A DNA stretch of 64,000 bases from Desulfovibrio sp. MES5 (GTDB taxonomy: Bacteria > Desulfobacterota > Desulfovibrionia > Desulfovibrionales > Desulfovibrionaceae), in assembly GCF_002237645.1 (NCBI RefSeq), contig NZ_MJUZ01000005.1:1-64000 (forward strand), in the 5' to 3' direction. A program made the translations under genes and the position numbers. Positions 1 to 7,539 of the stretch are shown here, in pieces; the stretch's first letter is position 1; each line of letters opens with the position of its first letter. Under the pieces are notes generated by a model. That model did not search any database, had not been told where the DNA came from, and saw nothing but the letters and a program-made list of their open reading frames with translations.

Positions 1-807
1 GTTTTCGCGGCTGGTGTGAAATCAAAATGGCGCAATAAAGAAATAGGTCTTGCTGCAACTTCACTTACAGCGTCAGAGGTAAACTCTGAAGAAGTGACTT
101 TTTTGCGTCTTATGCAAGACTATTGCATTTATACTCCAAACACTGACACCTTACGCGGACTATCACCAGACTCAATCCGAGGTGCCATTGGCATTCATGG
201 CGGCGGACTTGCAGAATCACTTGAAAAACTATTGAACAGCAAAAGTGAATCAGTATACCGTGATGAAGCATTTAAAGCAATTGACTGGATTGACGATGTA
301 ACAATACAGAAGTCTGCCAGCATGTTGTTATCACCATCGGTGACTCGACAACAAAAAGTCATTGTCTTTCAAGATAAATTCATGAATGCCTCGCGTAATA
401 AACTGACAGCCTATGATGCTAGCGAAGGGGCCCTATATATTTTACTTGCATTTATTCTTGCGCGTTCACCAGATACATTACCACTCTTTGCAGTGGATAA
501 CTTTGATCAAGCACTTAATCCTAAACTAACAGAGCGTATGATGAGGCTTTTTTGTCGGTGGATGCTATGTGAGGCAACAAAGCCGCGCCAAGCACTGCTG
601 ACTGTGCATAATCCTGCCGCACTTGATGGTTTGCCCATAAATGATGACAGAATACGACTTTTTGCTGTAGACAGAGATAGTACAGGAGTTACACGCGTTA
701 GCAGACAAAGAATAACTACTGAGCTGCAGCAATTGGCGAATCAGCATGGCTGGCCATTATCGCGCCTTTGGGTCATGGGACACCTGGGGGGTATCCCCAA
801 TGACTGA
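1..807 (+). CDS. AAA15/OLD-like ATPase, 3' part (cut by window edge)
   Basis: The frame is open to the first base, so the true start and the Walker A motif lie upstream. The visible part carries the C-terminal half of an ABC-type/OLD-family nucleotide-binding domain: an S-E-G signature-like stretch (SEGALYILLAF), a Walker-B-like segment (LPLFAVDNFDQALNP) with Asn where a catalytic Glu is usual, and an H-switch-like TVHNP. ATPases of this kind act in defence or DNA repair with a nuclease partner. The stop overlaps the start of the TOPRIM-type gene by 8 bases, so the two are probably translationally coupled. Base composition is AT-rich compared with the core. The defence role is inferred from the pairing; the ATPase call rests on motifs. 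Confidence 0.7.
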   Translation, partial: VFAAGVKSKWRNKEIGLAATSLTASEVNSEEVTFLRLMQDYCIYTPNTDTLRGLSPDSIRGAIGIHGGGLAESLEKLLNSKSESVYRDEAFKAIDWIDDVTIQKSASMLLSPSVTRQQKVIVFQDKFMNASRNKLTAYDASEGALYILLAFILARSPDTLPLFAVDNFDQALNPKLTERMMRLFCRWMLCEATKPRQALLTVHNPAALDGLPINDDRIRLFAVDRDSTGVTRVSRQRITTELQQLANQHGWPLSRLWVMGHLGGIPND

Positions 808-1489
808 AGCTGTGCGCATTGGTGTTGTGGCCGAAGGGCCAACAGACCTTATTGCTTTACAAGCCGTGATCAAGGCAATACTCAAAGACCAACCTTTCAT
901 AATTACTCCTCTGCGACCTCAAAGAGTAGAAACAGTTCTGGGCGGCACGACTGATGCTTCACAACCGATATACGCGCAAAAAGGCTGGTCAGGTGTTCAT
1001 AACTGGTGTCAGGAAGTATCTACAGTTCCTCAAGGGGAGAACCTCATCATGCACCAGGTAGTGGTAATACATCTGGATGTTGATGTTGCAGGCTTTACCT
1101 ATGCCAGTGCCAACATAACACAATTACCTACATACTCAGATCTCCCTTGCGAGAAGCCTTGCCCGCCAGCTAGTGATTCAGCTGATGCCTTAATTGATGT
1201 TGCCAAAAGCTGGCTTCTCCCTGTTGTTCCGCAGCCCAATTGGCTTTGGTGTTGCCCTGGGTATAACATGGAAACATGGGCATACACTGCATATAAACCC
1301 CAAAAGGCCTGTATAAAAAGCAAACTTGAATGTTCACGAGACATTGCTGGACGAGTAACAAAAACTGAAAAAGCTTATAAAGAAAAGTACGCCAACATGC
1401 TGGAATCACGTTGGACAGAAGTACAAAGACTCTGCTCTCTCGCACAACAATTTACTGATGATTTATGCACATGCCTTGCTGCGATATGA
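800..1489 (+). CDS. TOPRIM/DUF4276-like protein, partner of the upstream ATPase
   Basis: The ATG at 800 follows a G-rich stretch and overlaps the ATPase stop; an earlier in-frame start at 746 would overlap too deeply. The 229-residue product begins with VRIGVVAEGPTD, the EGPTD form of TOPRIM motif 1 (catalytic Glu), followed around residue 95 by HLDVDVAG, the DxD motif. This combination is typical of DUF4276 and other OLD-type TOPRIM nucleases. ATPase plus TOPRIM pairs occur in anti-phage systems such as PARIS (AriA/AriB), AbiL and OLD-like systems. The family assignment is by motif; which system this is cannot be settled because the ATPase N-terminus is missing. Confidence 0.65.
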   Translation: MTEAVRIGVVAEGPTDLIALQAVIKAILKDQPFIITPLRPQRVETVLGGTTDASQPIYAQKGWSGVHNWCQEVSTVPQGENLIMHQVVVIHLDVDVAGFTYASANITQLPTYSDLPCEKPCPPASDSADALIDVAKSWLLPVVPQPNWLWCCPGYNMETWAYTAYKPQKACIKSKLECSRDIAGRVTKTEKAYKEKYANMLESRWTEVQRLCSLAQQFTDDLCTCLAAI

Positions 1490-1882
1490 CCTATTCAAAC
1501 AGCTTGAAGCAATATCAAAGATCTCTGCTGCCGGTAGATGCTAACATTCTGAAATACTTTAAACGAAAAAAATGCGCCTTAACATACTTATTTGAATCGT
1601 ATGGGCACAAGGCATATTCCGAGTGTTCCCATGCCTAACCGCGCATTGCTTTACAAAAAAACGTGCAAAAATGTGCGACACAAAGCTTGAGTACGCATCG
1701 TTTGGCAGAAATTGAGAACGCCTATTTTACCCGCTGACGTTGCGGATGTTATTCATGCAGTTTTAAAAATATATTATATCATTAAGAGGATCGAAACTAC
1801 GTTTCAAATCACTCCTGAAAGCCCTGTCCAGCACTAAGCTGGGTGGGGCTTTGTCATTTTGCTATAGAAGGAGGTGGCTTGC
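1490..1882. other. AT-rich intergenic region between defence-like pair and phage-like cassette
   Basis: About 390 bases without a convincing gene. The only ORF of note, at 1631, is 19 codons long without a ribosome binding site. The right half is very AT-rich (about 1755-1785) and could hold a promoter, but I see no clean -35/-10 pair. A terminator-like hairpin at 1818-1852 closes the region. Confidence 0.5.
1818..1852 (+). terminator. Hairpin in the leader of the ERF gene
   Basis: Stem AAAGCCC / GGGCTTT extended by CCAGC / GCTGG around an ACTA loop, followed by GTCATTTT. It ends only 30 nt before the ERF start codon, so it lies inside the mRNA leader unless a promoter is squeezed in between. 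It may act as a terminator, an attenuator or an antitermination target. Confidence 0.5.
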
Positions 1883-2584
1883 ATGAACCAATATCAATCA
1901 GAAAACATTACCGATTTGGCAAAGGCCCTTCTCAACGTGCAGCGAACCGTGCAGCCTGCTACAAAAGACGCTGAGAATCCCTTCACCAAGAGCTGGTACG
2001 CCAGTCTCAACAGCGTCATGGATGCCTGCCGTGATGCTCTCATTAAAAATGGTATCTGGCTCTGCCAGTACCCGGTGCCTGTGGAGCAGCCTAGTTCATT
2101 AGGGCTGGTTACCAAGCTGACCCACGCAGAGTCTGGCCAGTGGCAAAGCTCCCTTGCGGTAGTTCCTTTGCCCAAGGCCGATCCGCAGGGCATGGGATCG
2201 GCAATGACTTACGCTCGCCGCTACGCTTTAACCGCCATGTTGGGCATGGTAACTGAAGATGACGATGGTGAAGGGGCTAAAAATGGCAAAAAATCATCCA
2301 CACGTTCCAAACTGCCCGTAAACGCCCCCGAATCGCAAAAATCGCGTCAACGCGAATCATCCACCACAAACATCATTTCAGCCCCCTCAAATCGACCGCC
2401 AGCAAGCCTTGAAAATCTCCCTCCGCTGGAAGGCGTCACCTACCAGCAAGTTACAGCCCAGGACGGACGTCCTTGCATCATTGCCACCGGCAACACGCAG
2501 GCCAAAAAAGAATTACTTACCGGTTCGGGCTTCCGTTGGAACCCGCAGAGAAAATTGTGGTGGAAGTATGTTGATGCCGCATAA
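1883..2584 (+). CDS. ERF-family single-strand annealing protein
   Basis: 233 residues from the ATG at 1883, which has a near-perfect AGAAGGAGGTGG ribosome binding site 6-7 nt upstream. Residues 99-129 (KADPQGMGSAMTYARRYAL, then LGMVTEDDDG) carry the ERF superfamily signature. ERF proteins anneal complementary single strands during phage recombination, usually with a partner exonuclease. A low-complexity Ser/Lys/Pro linker (about 130-180) leads to a small C-terminal module (about 186-233, GFRWNPQRKLWWKY) that recurs at the ends of phage DNA-handling proteins. The next gene encodes a RecB/Cas4-like nuclease, which fits an annealase-nuclease recombination pair. The ERF call is firm; the role in a phage-like element is inferred from context. 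Confidence 0.85.
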   Translation: MNQYQSENITDLAKALLNVQRTVQPATKDAENPFTKSWYASLNSVMDACRDALIKNGIWLCQYPVPVEQPSSLGLVTKLTHAESGQWQSSLAVVPLPKADPQGMGSAMTYARRYALTAMLGMVTEDDDGEGAKNGKKSSTRSKLPVNAPESQKSRQRESSTTNIISAPSNRPPASLENLPPLEGVTYQQVTAQDGRPCIIATGNTQAKKELLTGSGFRWNPQRKLWWKYVDAA

Positions 2585-2602
2585 CAAAAATCAAAATACC
2601 GA

Positions 2603-2638
2603 GTGAAAGGGCTGCCTAATGGCGGCCCTTTCGCTTTT
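2603..2638 (+). terminator. Rho-independent terminator between ERF and nuclease genes
   Basis: Stem GAAAGGGC / GCCCTTTC extended by GCC / GGC around TAAT, followed by GCTTTTAT. It lies 19 bases after the ERF stop and about 15-20 bases before the nuclease start codon, so it sits in the nuclease leader. It is the second of three such hairpins in the cassette. Confidence 0.65.
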
Positions 2639-2652
2639 ATGGAGGCTAGATC

Positions 2653-3816
2653 ATGGAGCAGATGAACCGCACGGAAGGATTACGGGCTCTAATCAGGCAA
2701 GGCCTGCAGGCCGTTGCCCACAACGACACACTTGCACACCTAGGCGACCGCTCCTGCTATGTGGGGATGAGCGACATCGGCCAGCACTGGGAATGCCCAC
2801 GGGCTGCACTGGCTAGAAAAGTGCTGCCCACCACAAACAGCCTGGAGCGCCTGCTTACGCTGCAGCGAGGGCACTGGTTTGAATCTGGGGTTGGGCAGGC
2901 ACTGACATCGTTGGGCCTGCATATTTTGCCCCAGCTTGAGATCAACTGGCAGCATCAGGGCGTGCCCATCAAAGCTCATCTTGATTTTGTGCTGGTCTGG
3001 GGTGCGCCTGTTAATGCCATACGCATTCTGGAAGTGAAGAGTACGGACAAGTTACCAACTTCGCCTCACGATTCCCATCTGCTGCAACTGCACGGGCAAA
3101 TCGGCCTTTTGGTAAAAGCATGGAACAAGCCCGTCTTCAGCCTCCGTGCTGAGGACGGTACGCTGCTGCATGAGAAGATGACCTTCCCTCAACTTTGCCG
3201 TGCCCAGCTTGGTCTTGAGATGCCCTCAACTGCTGCCAAGACAAGCATAGAAGCATGGTTGCTCTGCCTTTCCATGAAAGAGGTTAAAGCGTTCGGCCCC
3301 TATGGCTTCAATCAGGCCATGCTGGATACTGCCCTTGACCATGCGGCACAACTTTGGGGCGAACTTGCAGATTTCCGCGCCGGGCACATAACCCTGGCAC
3401 AGGCGGATTGCGCTCAGGGCTTTTACCCGTTGTGCTCGTACTGCGAACACAACGGTGACTGCCCCAAATTCCCGCAGGGCGTGCAAATGCCCCAATGGGA
3501 ACCAGCACTGGAAAAGCTGGCTGCCCTCAAGGAGCAGCGCACCGCTTTAGATAGCGAAATAAAAGAGATGGAAACTGTGCTCAAGCTTGTTCACCGTCAG
3601 GCTGGCACACGGGATTGGGTAGACACGGGAAATTACCGATTCCGTATGTCAGTGGCAGCAGGCCGGACCACTTTGGACAAGGATGCTCTGCGGGAGGAGT
3701 TGACCGAGATTTTTCATGCGGAGCATCTGGGCGACACCGACGTGGATACCTTGCTGGCCCGCTGTGAGCGTACGGGCTCACCTTTTGAAAAATTGAGCAT
3801 TTCGCCCATAAACTGA
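2653..3816 (+). CDS. PD-(D/E)XK (Cas4/RecB-like) nuclease with predicted Fe-S cluster
   Basis: 387 residues from the ATG at 2653 (GGAGG 8-12 nt upstream). The nuclease core shows E77 (HWFESGV), D111 (HLDFVL) and E127-V-K129 (ILEVKST), in the order expected for the PD-(D/E)XK fold, followed by a Gln-rich LLQLHGQIG helix like the Q-x-x-x-Y motif of RecB/Cas4 nucleases. Four cysteines are placed as in Cas4 and AddB: C48 (WECPR) plus C261, C264 and C270 (CSYC, then DCPKF), so a 4Fe-4S cluster is likely. A C-terminal coiled-coil stretch (about 275-330) and an unrecognised tail follow. Next to an ERF annealase it most likely supplies the exonuclease for strand resection. There is no CRISPR array, so this is not a CRISPR-associated Cas4. 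Confidence 0.8.
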   Translation: MEQMNRTEGLRALIRQGLQAVAHNDTLAHLGDRSCYVGMSDIGQHWECPRAALARKVLPTTNSLERLLTLQRGHWFESGVGQALTSLGLHILPQLEINWQHQGVPIKAHLDFVLVWGAPVNAIRILEVKSTDKLPTSPHDSHLLQLHGQIGLLVKAWNKPVFSLRAEDGTLLHEKMTFPQLCRAQLGLEMPSTAAKTSIEAWLLCLSMKEVKAFGPYGFNQAMLDTALDHAAQLWGELADFRAGHITLAQADCAQGFYPLCSYCEHNGDCPKFPQGVQMPQWEPALEKLAALKEQRTALDSEIKEMETVLKLVHRQAGTRDWVDTGNYRFRMSVAAGRTTLDKDALREELTEIFHAEHLGDTDVDTLLARCERTGSPFEKLSISPIN

Positions 3817-3832
3817 ACTTCGGGAGATCTAC

Positions 3833-4195
3833 ATGGGATATTATTCTAACGTGGCCCTGTGCCTGACAAAAAATGGCATGGATCAGTTAAAAACAGCTCT
3901 TGCAGAGGCAGAAAAGAACAATCCCGGCAACTTTGCAGCAATCAAAATGCTCATCGGTGGCGAGCCTAGCAAAATCGATGAAGGCTCAGGCTCCGTTGTC
4001 TTTCTGTGGGAGGGGGAAAGGTGGTATGATGAATTTGATGAAATCGCCTTTGTTGGCGAGTTCATGGACAATTTGCCCCACGAAGACTTCCTGTTCATCC
4101 GTATTGGCGAAGATTATGACGACATTGAAACTCGCGGTAGTTATCAGTGCAATCCGCAGCGGGTACGAATTACCCGGGAAATTGCAGCGGACTGA
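3833..4195 (+). CDS. Conserved-looking small acidic protein of unknown function
   Basis: 120 residues, starting 17 nt after the nuclease stop with GGGAGA as ribosome binding site. The protein opens with MGYYSNVALCL and is acidic, with aromatic-rich segments (WEGERWYDEFDEIAFVGEF) and a C-terminal IRIGEDYDDIETRG. I do not recognise the family, but small proteins beginning MGYYS occur in phage and plasmid accessory regions. The position suggests an accessory recombination or host-takeover factor; this is inference from context only. Confidence 0.55.
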   Translation: MGYYSNVALCLTKNGMDQLKTALAEAEKNNPGNFAAIKMLIGGEPSKIDEGSGSVVFLWEGERWYDEFDEIAFVGEFMDNLPHEDFLFIRIGEDYDDIETRGSYQCNPQRVRITREIAAD

Positions 4196-4201
4196 TCCTT
4201 A

Positions 4202-4230
4202 TTGACTAATGTCAAATTTGATGTCATAAA
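4202..4230 (+). promoter_or_regulatory. Sigma-70-type promoter of the toxin-antitoxin pair
   Basis: TTGACT (4202-4207), a 17-nt spacer and CATAAA (4225-4230). A CAAATTTG palindrome lies inside the spacer and repeated TGTCA motifs flank it, as expected for an operator bound by the antitoxin. The promoter stands 33 nt upstream of the antitoxin start. Confidence 0.5.
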
Positions 4231-4262
4231 AGATATCTAATTTATCCAACTTGGAGGATTTC

Positions 4263-4508
4263 ATGGATTCCATACACTCCAATATCACCGTTAGCGTCAC
4301 AGAACTCAAACGGAACTTTGCTAATGTCCTGGCAACTGCCAAGGATGCGCCGGTGGCAGTTTTGAACCATAACAAGCCAGAGGCCTACCTGTTGTCCGCA
4401 AAGCACTACGAAGAAATCCTCGGAATTCTCGAAGATCTTGAAGACAAAAAGATTGTTGAAAAGCGCGAAGATGGCCCTTTTGTTAAGGTAACGCTTGATG
4501 AGCTATAG
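4263..4508 (+). CDS. Antitoxin, Phd/YefM (RelB/StbD-like) family
   Basis: 81 residues from the ATG at 4263, preceded by GGAGG at 4253-4257. The N-terminal half (NITVSVTELKRNFANVLATA, then APVAVLNHNKPEAYLLSAKHYEEI) is the Phd/YefM DNA-binding fold with its typical R-x-N, V-x-x-x-N-x-x-P-x-A-Y and S-x-x-x-Y-E pattern. The acidic and basic tail (LEDLEDKKIVEKRED) would wrap the toxin. The stop overlaps the toxin start by 11 nt, giving the usual antitoxin-first coupled order. A promoter with an internal palindrome lies just upstream, consistent with autoregulation. Confidence 0.85.
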   Translation: MDSIHSNITVSVTELKRNFANVLATAKDAPVAVLNHNKPEAYLLSAKHYEEILGILEDLEDKKIVEKREDGPFVKVTLDEL

Positions 4509-4794
4509 TCTGCAGTTTCATGAGCTAGCACTGAAAGAATGGAAAAAGCTTGATGCCAGCATCAGAGAGCAGTTTAAAAATAAACTGGCAGAACGGTTAC
4601 AGCAGCCGAAAGTTCCTTCATCTGCCCTGTCTGGCATGCGTGATTGTTACAAGATCAAATTGCGCTCCATTGGGTATCGCCTTGTGTACAAGGTCAATGA
4701 TGACATTCTCTTTGTAACGGTCATCTCCATTGGCAAGCGTGAACGCCTAGAGGCATATCGACAAGCCCTACGACGTATGCCCTCTGAAGAATAG
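4498..4794 (+). CDS. RelE/StbE-family toxin
   Basis: 98 residues from the ATG at 4498, inside the end of the antitoxin gene. The sequence follows the RelE/StbE plan: LQFHELALKEWKKLD at the N-terminus, then a basic helix, SALSGMRDCYKIKLRSIGYRLVYKV and a C-terminal ILFVTVISIGKRERLEAYRQA. Family members cleave mRNA on the ribosome; the conserved basic residues (K, R in KIKLRSIGYRL and GKRER) are present, so the toxin looks intact. With the upstream antitoxin it forms a type II addiction module, a common stabiliser of mobile elements. Confidence 0.85.
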   Translation: MSYSLQFHELALKEWKKLDASIREQFKNKLAERLQQPKVPSSALSGMRDCYKIKLRSIGYRLVYKVNDDILFVTVISIGKRERLEAYRQALRRMPSEE

Positions 4795-4853
4795 TACCAT
4801 AAGGAGAACACTGCTTCCTGATAGGCAATTGTCAGCAGTGCAACGGAGGCATT

Positions 4854-5054
4854 ATGCCACTTAGCCTTGAAGAGCTGGTTGCAACTGCCATTGAAAATCA
4901 GCATGTTATTCTTGAATTTGAGCTTAAAAAAGGCATTCCGTTGAACTATCTGGATGAAAAAGGGCAATACACCCTGCGTTACCTTGATGGTCATACGGAA
5001 GCCGTCTCGCTGCCTGAGGCCGTAGAAGTTCTCCAGTCAGACAATTCCGTATAA
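4854..5054 (+). CDS. Small protein of unknown function
   Basis: 66 residues, with GGAGG 4-8 nt before the ATG. The protein is acidic (LSLEELVATAIENQHVILEF at the start) with a short beta-rich middle (GQYTLRYLDGHTEAVSL). No known motif is recognised. It lies alone between the toxin gene and a strong terminator-like hairpin. Its ribosome binding site and cassette-like codon use support a real gene. Confidence 0.5.
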   Translation: MPLSLEELVATAIENQHVILEFELKKGIPLNYLDEKGQYTLRYLDGHTEAVSLPEAVEVLQSDNSV

Positions 5055-5098
5055 TTCACAAAAAACTATCCTAGCTAGACTGATACCATATTTCGAAG

Positions 5099-5131
5099 AG
5101 CCCGGTTCCCTTAAAAGGAGCCGGGCTTTTT
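5099..5131 (+). terminator. Strong terminator hairpin in the leader of the AAA+ gene
   Basis: Stem AGCCCGG / CCGGGCT with an inner TTCC / GGA pairing, followed by TTTTTCTG. It ends 23 nt before the AAA+ start codon, leaving no room for a promoter in between. Transcription of the AAA+ gene must therefore read through it. Confidence 0.75.
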
Positions 5132-5153
5132 CTGCATCTAAGGAGTAGCAATT

Positions 5154-6488
5154 ATGAACACAAATGTGATCGAAGAACTTAGTTACCTGAAACCCGCCGA
5201 CCTTGATGCCGGGCAGGTTTTCAGCGGCAAACCATCCGGCACCACGGTAAAAGGATACGCCGTTCCTTCGGCCTACACCCCGGCCATTGACCACGACTAT
5301 ATTTTCCATGAGTCCAGCCGTGATGTTGTGGTCTGGTTTCTCAACCTACAGGAACCACTGTACGTCTTCGGCCCCACAGGATGCGGTAAAACGACATGCA
5401 TCAAACAGCTGGCTGCCAGACTTAACTATCCAGTCTTTGAGGTCACCGGACATGGGCGGCTGGAGTTTGCCGACCTGGTTGGTCACCTGAGCGTCAAGGA
5501 CGGCAACATGGCCTTTGAATACGGCCCGCTTGCGCTTGCCATGCGCTACGGGGCGATAATTTTGCTGAACGAAATCGACTTAACCTCGCCAGAAATAGCA
5601 GCAGGCCTGAATAGCGTACTTGACGGCTCCCCCCTGTGCATAGGGGAAAATGGCGGCGAACTGATTGTGCCGCACCCCATGTTCCGTCTGGTTGCCACGG
5701 CCAATACCAATGGCGGTGGCGATGACACCGGCCTCTACCAGGGAACCCAGCGGCAGAACCTTGCATGGCTGGACCGCTTCACCATCTGCGAAGTGTGCTA
5801 TCCATCTGCCGATGTGGAAAAAAGCCTGCTTGCCCGGCGCTTCCCTTCGCTGCCCCAATCGCTGTGCGCCACCATGGTGGACTATGCCAATGAGGTCCGC
5901 AAGCTGTTCATGGGCGAGGCTTCCACCAGCAATCTGACCAACGCCATTGAAGTTACATTCTCCACTCGCAGTTTGTTGCGATGGGGTGATCTGACCGTTC
6001 GCTTTCAGCCTCTGGCCCATCAAGGCGTGCAACCTATAACCTACGCCCTTGACCGGGCTCTGGCCTACCGTGCAAGCCGTGAAACCCGCGCCATGCTGCA
6101 CGAGCTGGCTCAGCGTATGTTCCCGCAGCAGATGGAAGGTGAGTCCCCCCAAACCGTAACGGCAGAAATTGAAATCCTGCAAGGCGAGCAAGCCCTACGC
6201 TTCATGCGCGGCCATCTGCACCACACACCCACGGTGGCCAAGCCCCTCGTCCATCTTCAGGTAGTCCACAACCTTTCTGGCAAAAAGCAGGACGGCAAGT
6301 TCTGGATCGGCGAGGCTAGCCCTGTGGGCCTCACGCTAAAGTGGGGCAAGCCGGACACCGTTGGCCAGCAGCACTTTATTCCCGCCGAAAACTGTGAGGG
6401 CAACAATTCCGTGATGGAGCTTGAAGCACGCGCAGAAAAGAAAATCAAAGAAGGCTACTCCCTCAATACAACAAGAAGCTCATTCTAG
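5154..6488 (+). CDS. MoxR/CbbQ-like AAA+ ATPase with C-terminal WGR-like domain
   Basis: 444 residues, with AAGGAG 9-14 nt before the ATG. The AAA+ core has Walker A GPTGCGKT at 73-80, a Walker-B-like IILLNEID at 135-142 where Asn replaces the usual Asp, sensor-1 ATANT at 181-185 and an arginine-finger candidate R208 (LDRF). This is the MoxR/CbbQ/CobS type, which remodels or inserts cofactors into a partner carrying a VWA domain. Residues about 365-436 resemble a WGR domain (LKWGKPDTVGQQ, then EKKIKEGY), a module otherwise known for binding nucleic acid ends in PARP-type proteins. The DUF3150 and VWA genes follow directly (9-nt and 4-nt gaps). The ATPase-VWA partnership is established for the family; the WGR call is from pattern only. 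Confidence 0.8.
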   Translation: MNTNVIEELSYLKPADLDAGQVFSGKPSGTTVKGYAVPSAYTPAIDHDYIFHESSRDVVVWFLNLQEPLYVFGPTGCGKTTCIKQLAARLNYPVFEVTGHGRLEFADLVGHLSVKDGNMAFEYGPLALAMRYGAIILLNEIDLTSPEIAAGLNSVLDGSPLCIGENGGELIVPHPMFRLVATANTNGGGDDTGLYQGTQRQNLAWLDRFTICEVCYPSADVEKSLLARRFPSLPQSLCATMVDYANEVRKLFMGEASTSNLTNAIEVTFSTRSLLRWGDLTVRFQPLAHQGVQPITYALDRALAYRASRETRAMLHELAQRMFPQQMEGESPQTVTAEIEILQGEQALRFMRGHLHHTPTVAKPLVHLQVVHNLSGKKQDGKFWIGEASPVGLTLKWGKPDTVGQQHFIPAENCEGNNSVMELEARAEKKIKEGYSLNTTRSSF

Positions 6489-6497
6489 GAGGCTACT

Positions 6498-7535
6498 ATG
6501 GCACAACTTGTTTCTGACATCCGTATTCTTGATAACTTGCTGGCCCTCAATCTCAACGTCAGCTTGTGGTCAGCCCGACGCAAAATGAGTCAGGAAGACC
6601 TGGGCGGCGCAGAACTGCCCCCTGAAGATCTGGCTTCTTTGGGCTCAAAGCGCATTGCCGACCCGGAAAACCTCAAGGTGTTCGGCACACTCAAAGCCCG
6701 CGCCTTCAACTACCTTGACCGGCAAGGTGTACGGTTTATGTCCGGCTGGGCCATCCCCGAAGAAAAGGCCGGCGAAATCGTGCAGGAGCTGCTTAACATC
6801 CGCACTGAATTCCAGAAAGAAAAGGAAGCATTTCTGGCTGACTATGACCAAAATGTGCAGGCATGGATTGAGAAGCACCATCAGTGGGGCGAAATCATTC
6901 GTAACTCCCTTGTGGGGCCTGAATATGTCCGCGCCCGCATGGATTTCCGCTGGCAGTTGTACAAGGTGGCTCCGCTTGAGCAGCACACAGACAACACCGC
7001 TGTGCTGGAAGCCGGGCTGGCGGAAGAGGTGCAGGGCCTCGGCGGCACACTGTTTGATGAGGTGGCCAAGTCGGCTGACGATATCTGGCGCAGGGTTTAT
7101 CACGGCAAGACGGAGGTAACCCACAAGGCGCTCTCACCGCTGCGCACCCTGCATGCCAAGCTCACTGGCTTGTCTTTCGTAGAGCCGCATGTGGCCCCGG
7201 TGGCTGACATCGTGCAGGCAGCCCTGCTGCGCATGCCCAAGAAGGGCAACATCACGGGTACAGACCTGCTGCTTTTGCAAGGGCTGGTCTGCCTGCTCAA
7301 GGACAGTACGACTCTTGTGGGCCACGCTCAGAAAGTAATTGAGGGCTACGGCCCGGCATTTGTGCTGGATGCCCTGTTGGCTGGTCCGGGTGTTATCCAC
7401 GAACCGGACGGCCCTGCTGGACAGATGGATGGCACCGTGGACGGGAATATGGATGATGAGCCCATTCTGCCTGATATTCCTGTGGCTGACAGCGCGTTAC
7501 CGCATCCTGCCATACCCAGCCTTGGTCTGTGGTGA
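6498..7535 (+). CDS. DUF3150-type protein
   Basis: 345 residues, with GGAGG 7-11 nt before the ATG. The pattern LDNLLALNLNVSLWSARRKM near the start, followed by FNYLDRQGVRFMSGWAIPEE and a long helical middle, matches what I know of DUF3150, a family found between MoxR-like ATPase and VWA genes in phages and integrative elements. Its biochemical role is unknown. The protein is largely alpha-helical with an acidic C-terminal tail. Its fixed position in the ATPase-DUF3150-VWA trio suggests a structural adaptor or substrate of the chaperone pair; that is inference. Confidence 0.65.
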   Translation: MAQLVSDIRILDNLLALNLNVSLWSARRKMSQEDLGGAELPPEDLASLGSKRIADPENLKVFGTLKARAFNYLDRQGVRFMSGWAIPEEKAGEIVQELLNIRTEFQKEKEAFLADYDQNVQAWIEKHHQWGEIIRNSLVGPEYVRARMDFRWQLYKVAPLEQHTDNTAVLEAGLAEEVQGLGGTLFDEVAKSADDIWRRVYHGKTEVTHKALSPLRTLHAKLTGLSFVEPHVAPVADIVQAALLRMPKKGNITGTDLLLLQGLVCLLKDSTTLVGHAQKVIEGYGPAFVLDALLAGPGVIHEPDGPAGQMDGTVDGNMDDEPILPDIPVADSALPHPAIPSLGLW

Positions 7536-7539
7536 CGCC

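Noticed and set aside
2653-3816. CRISPR-associated Cas4
   Set aside because: No CRISPR array and no cas1 or cas2 in the window; the ERF neighbour points to phage recombination.
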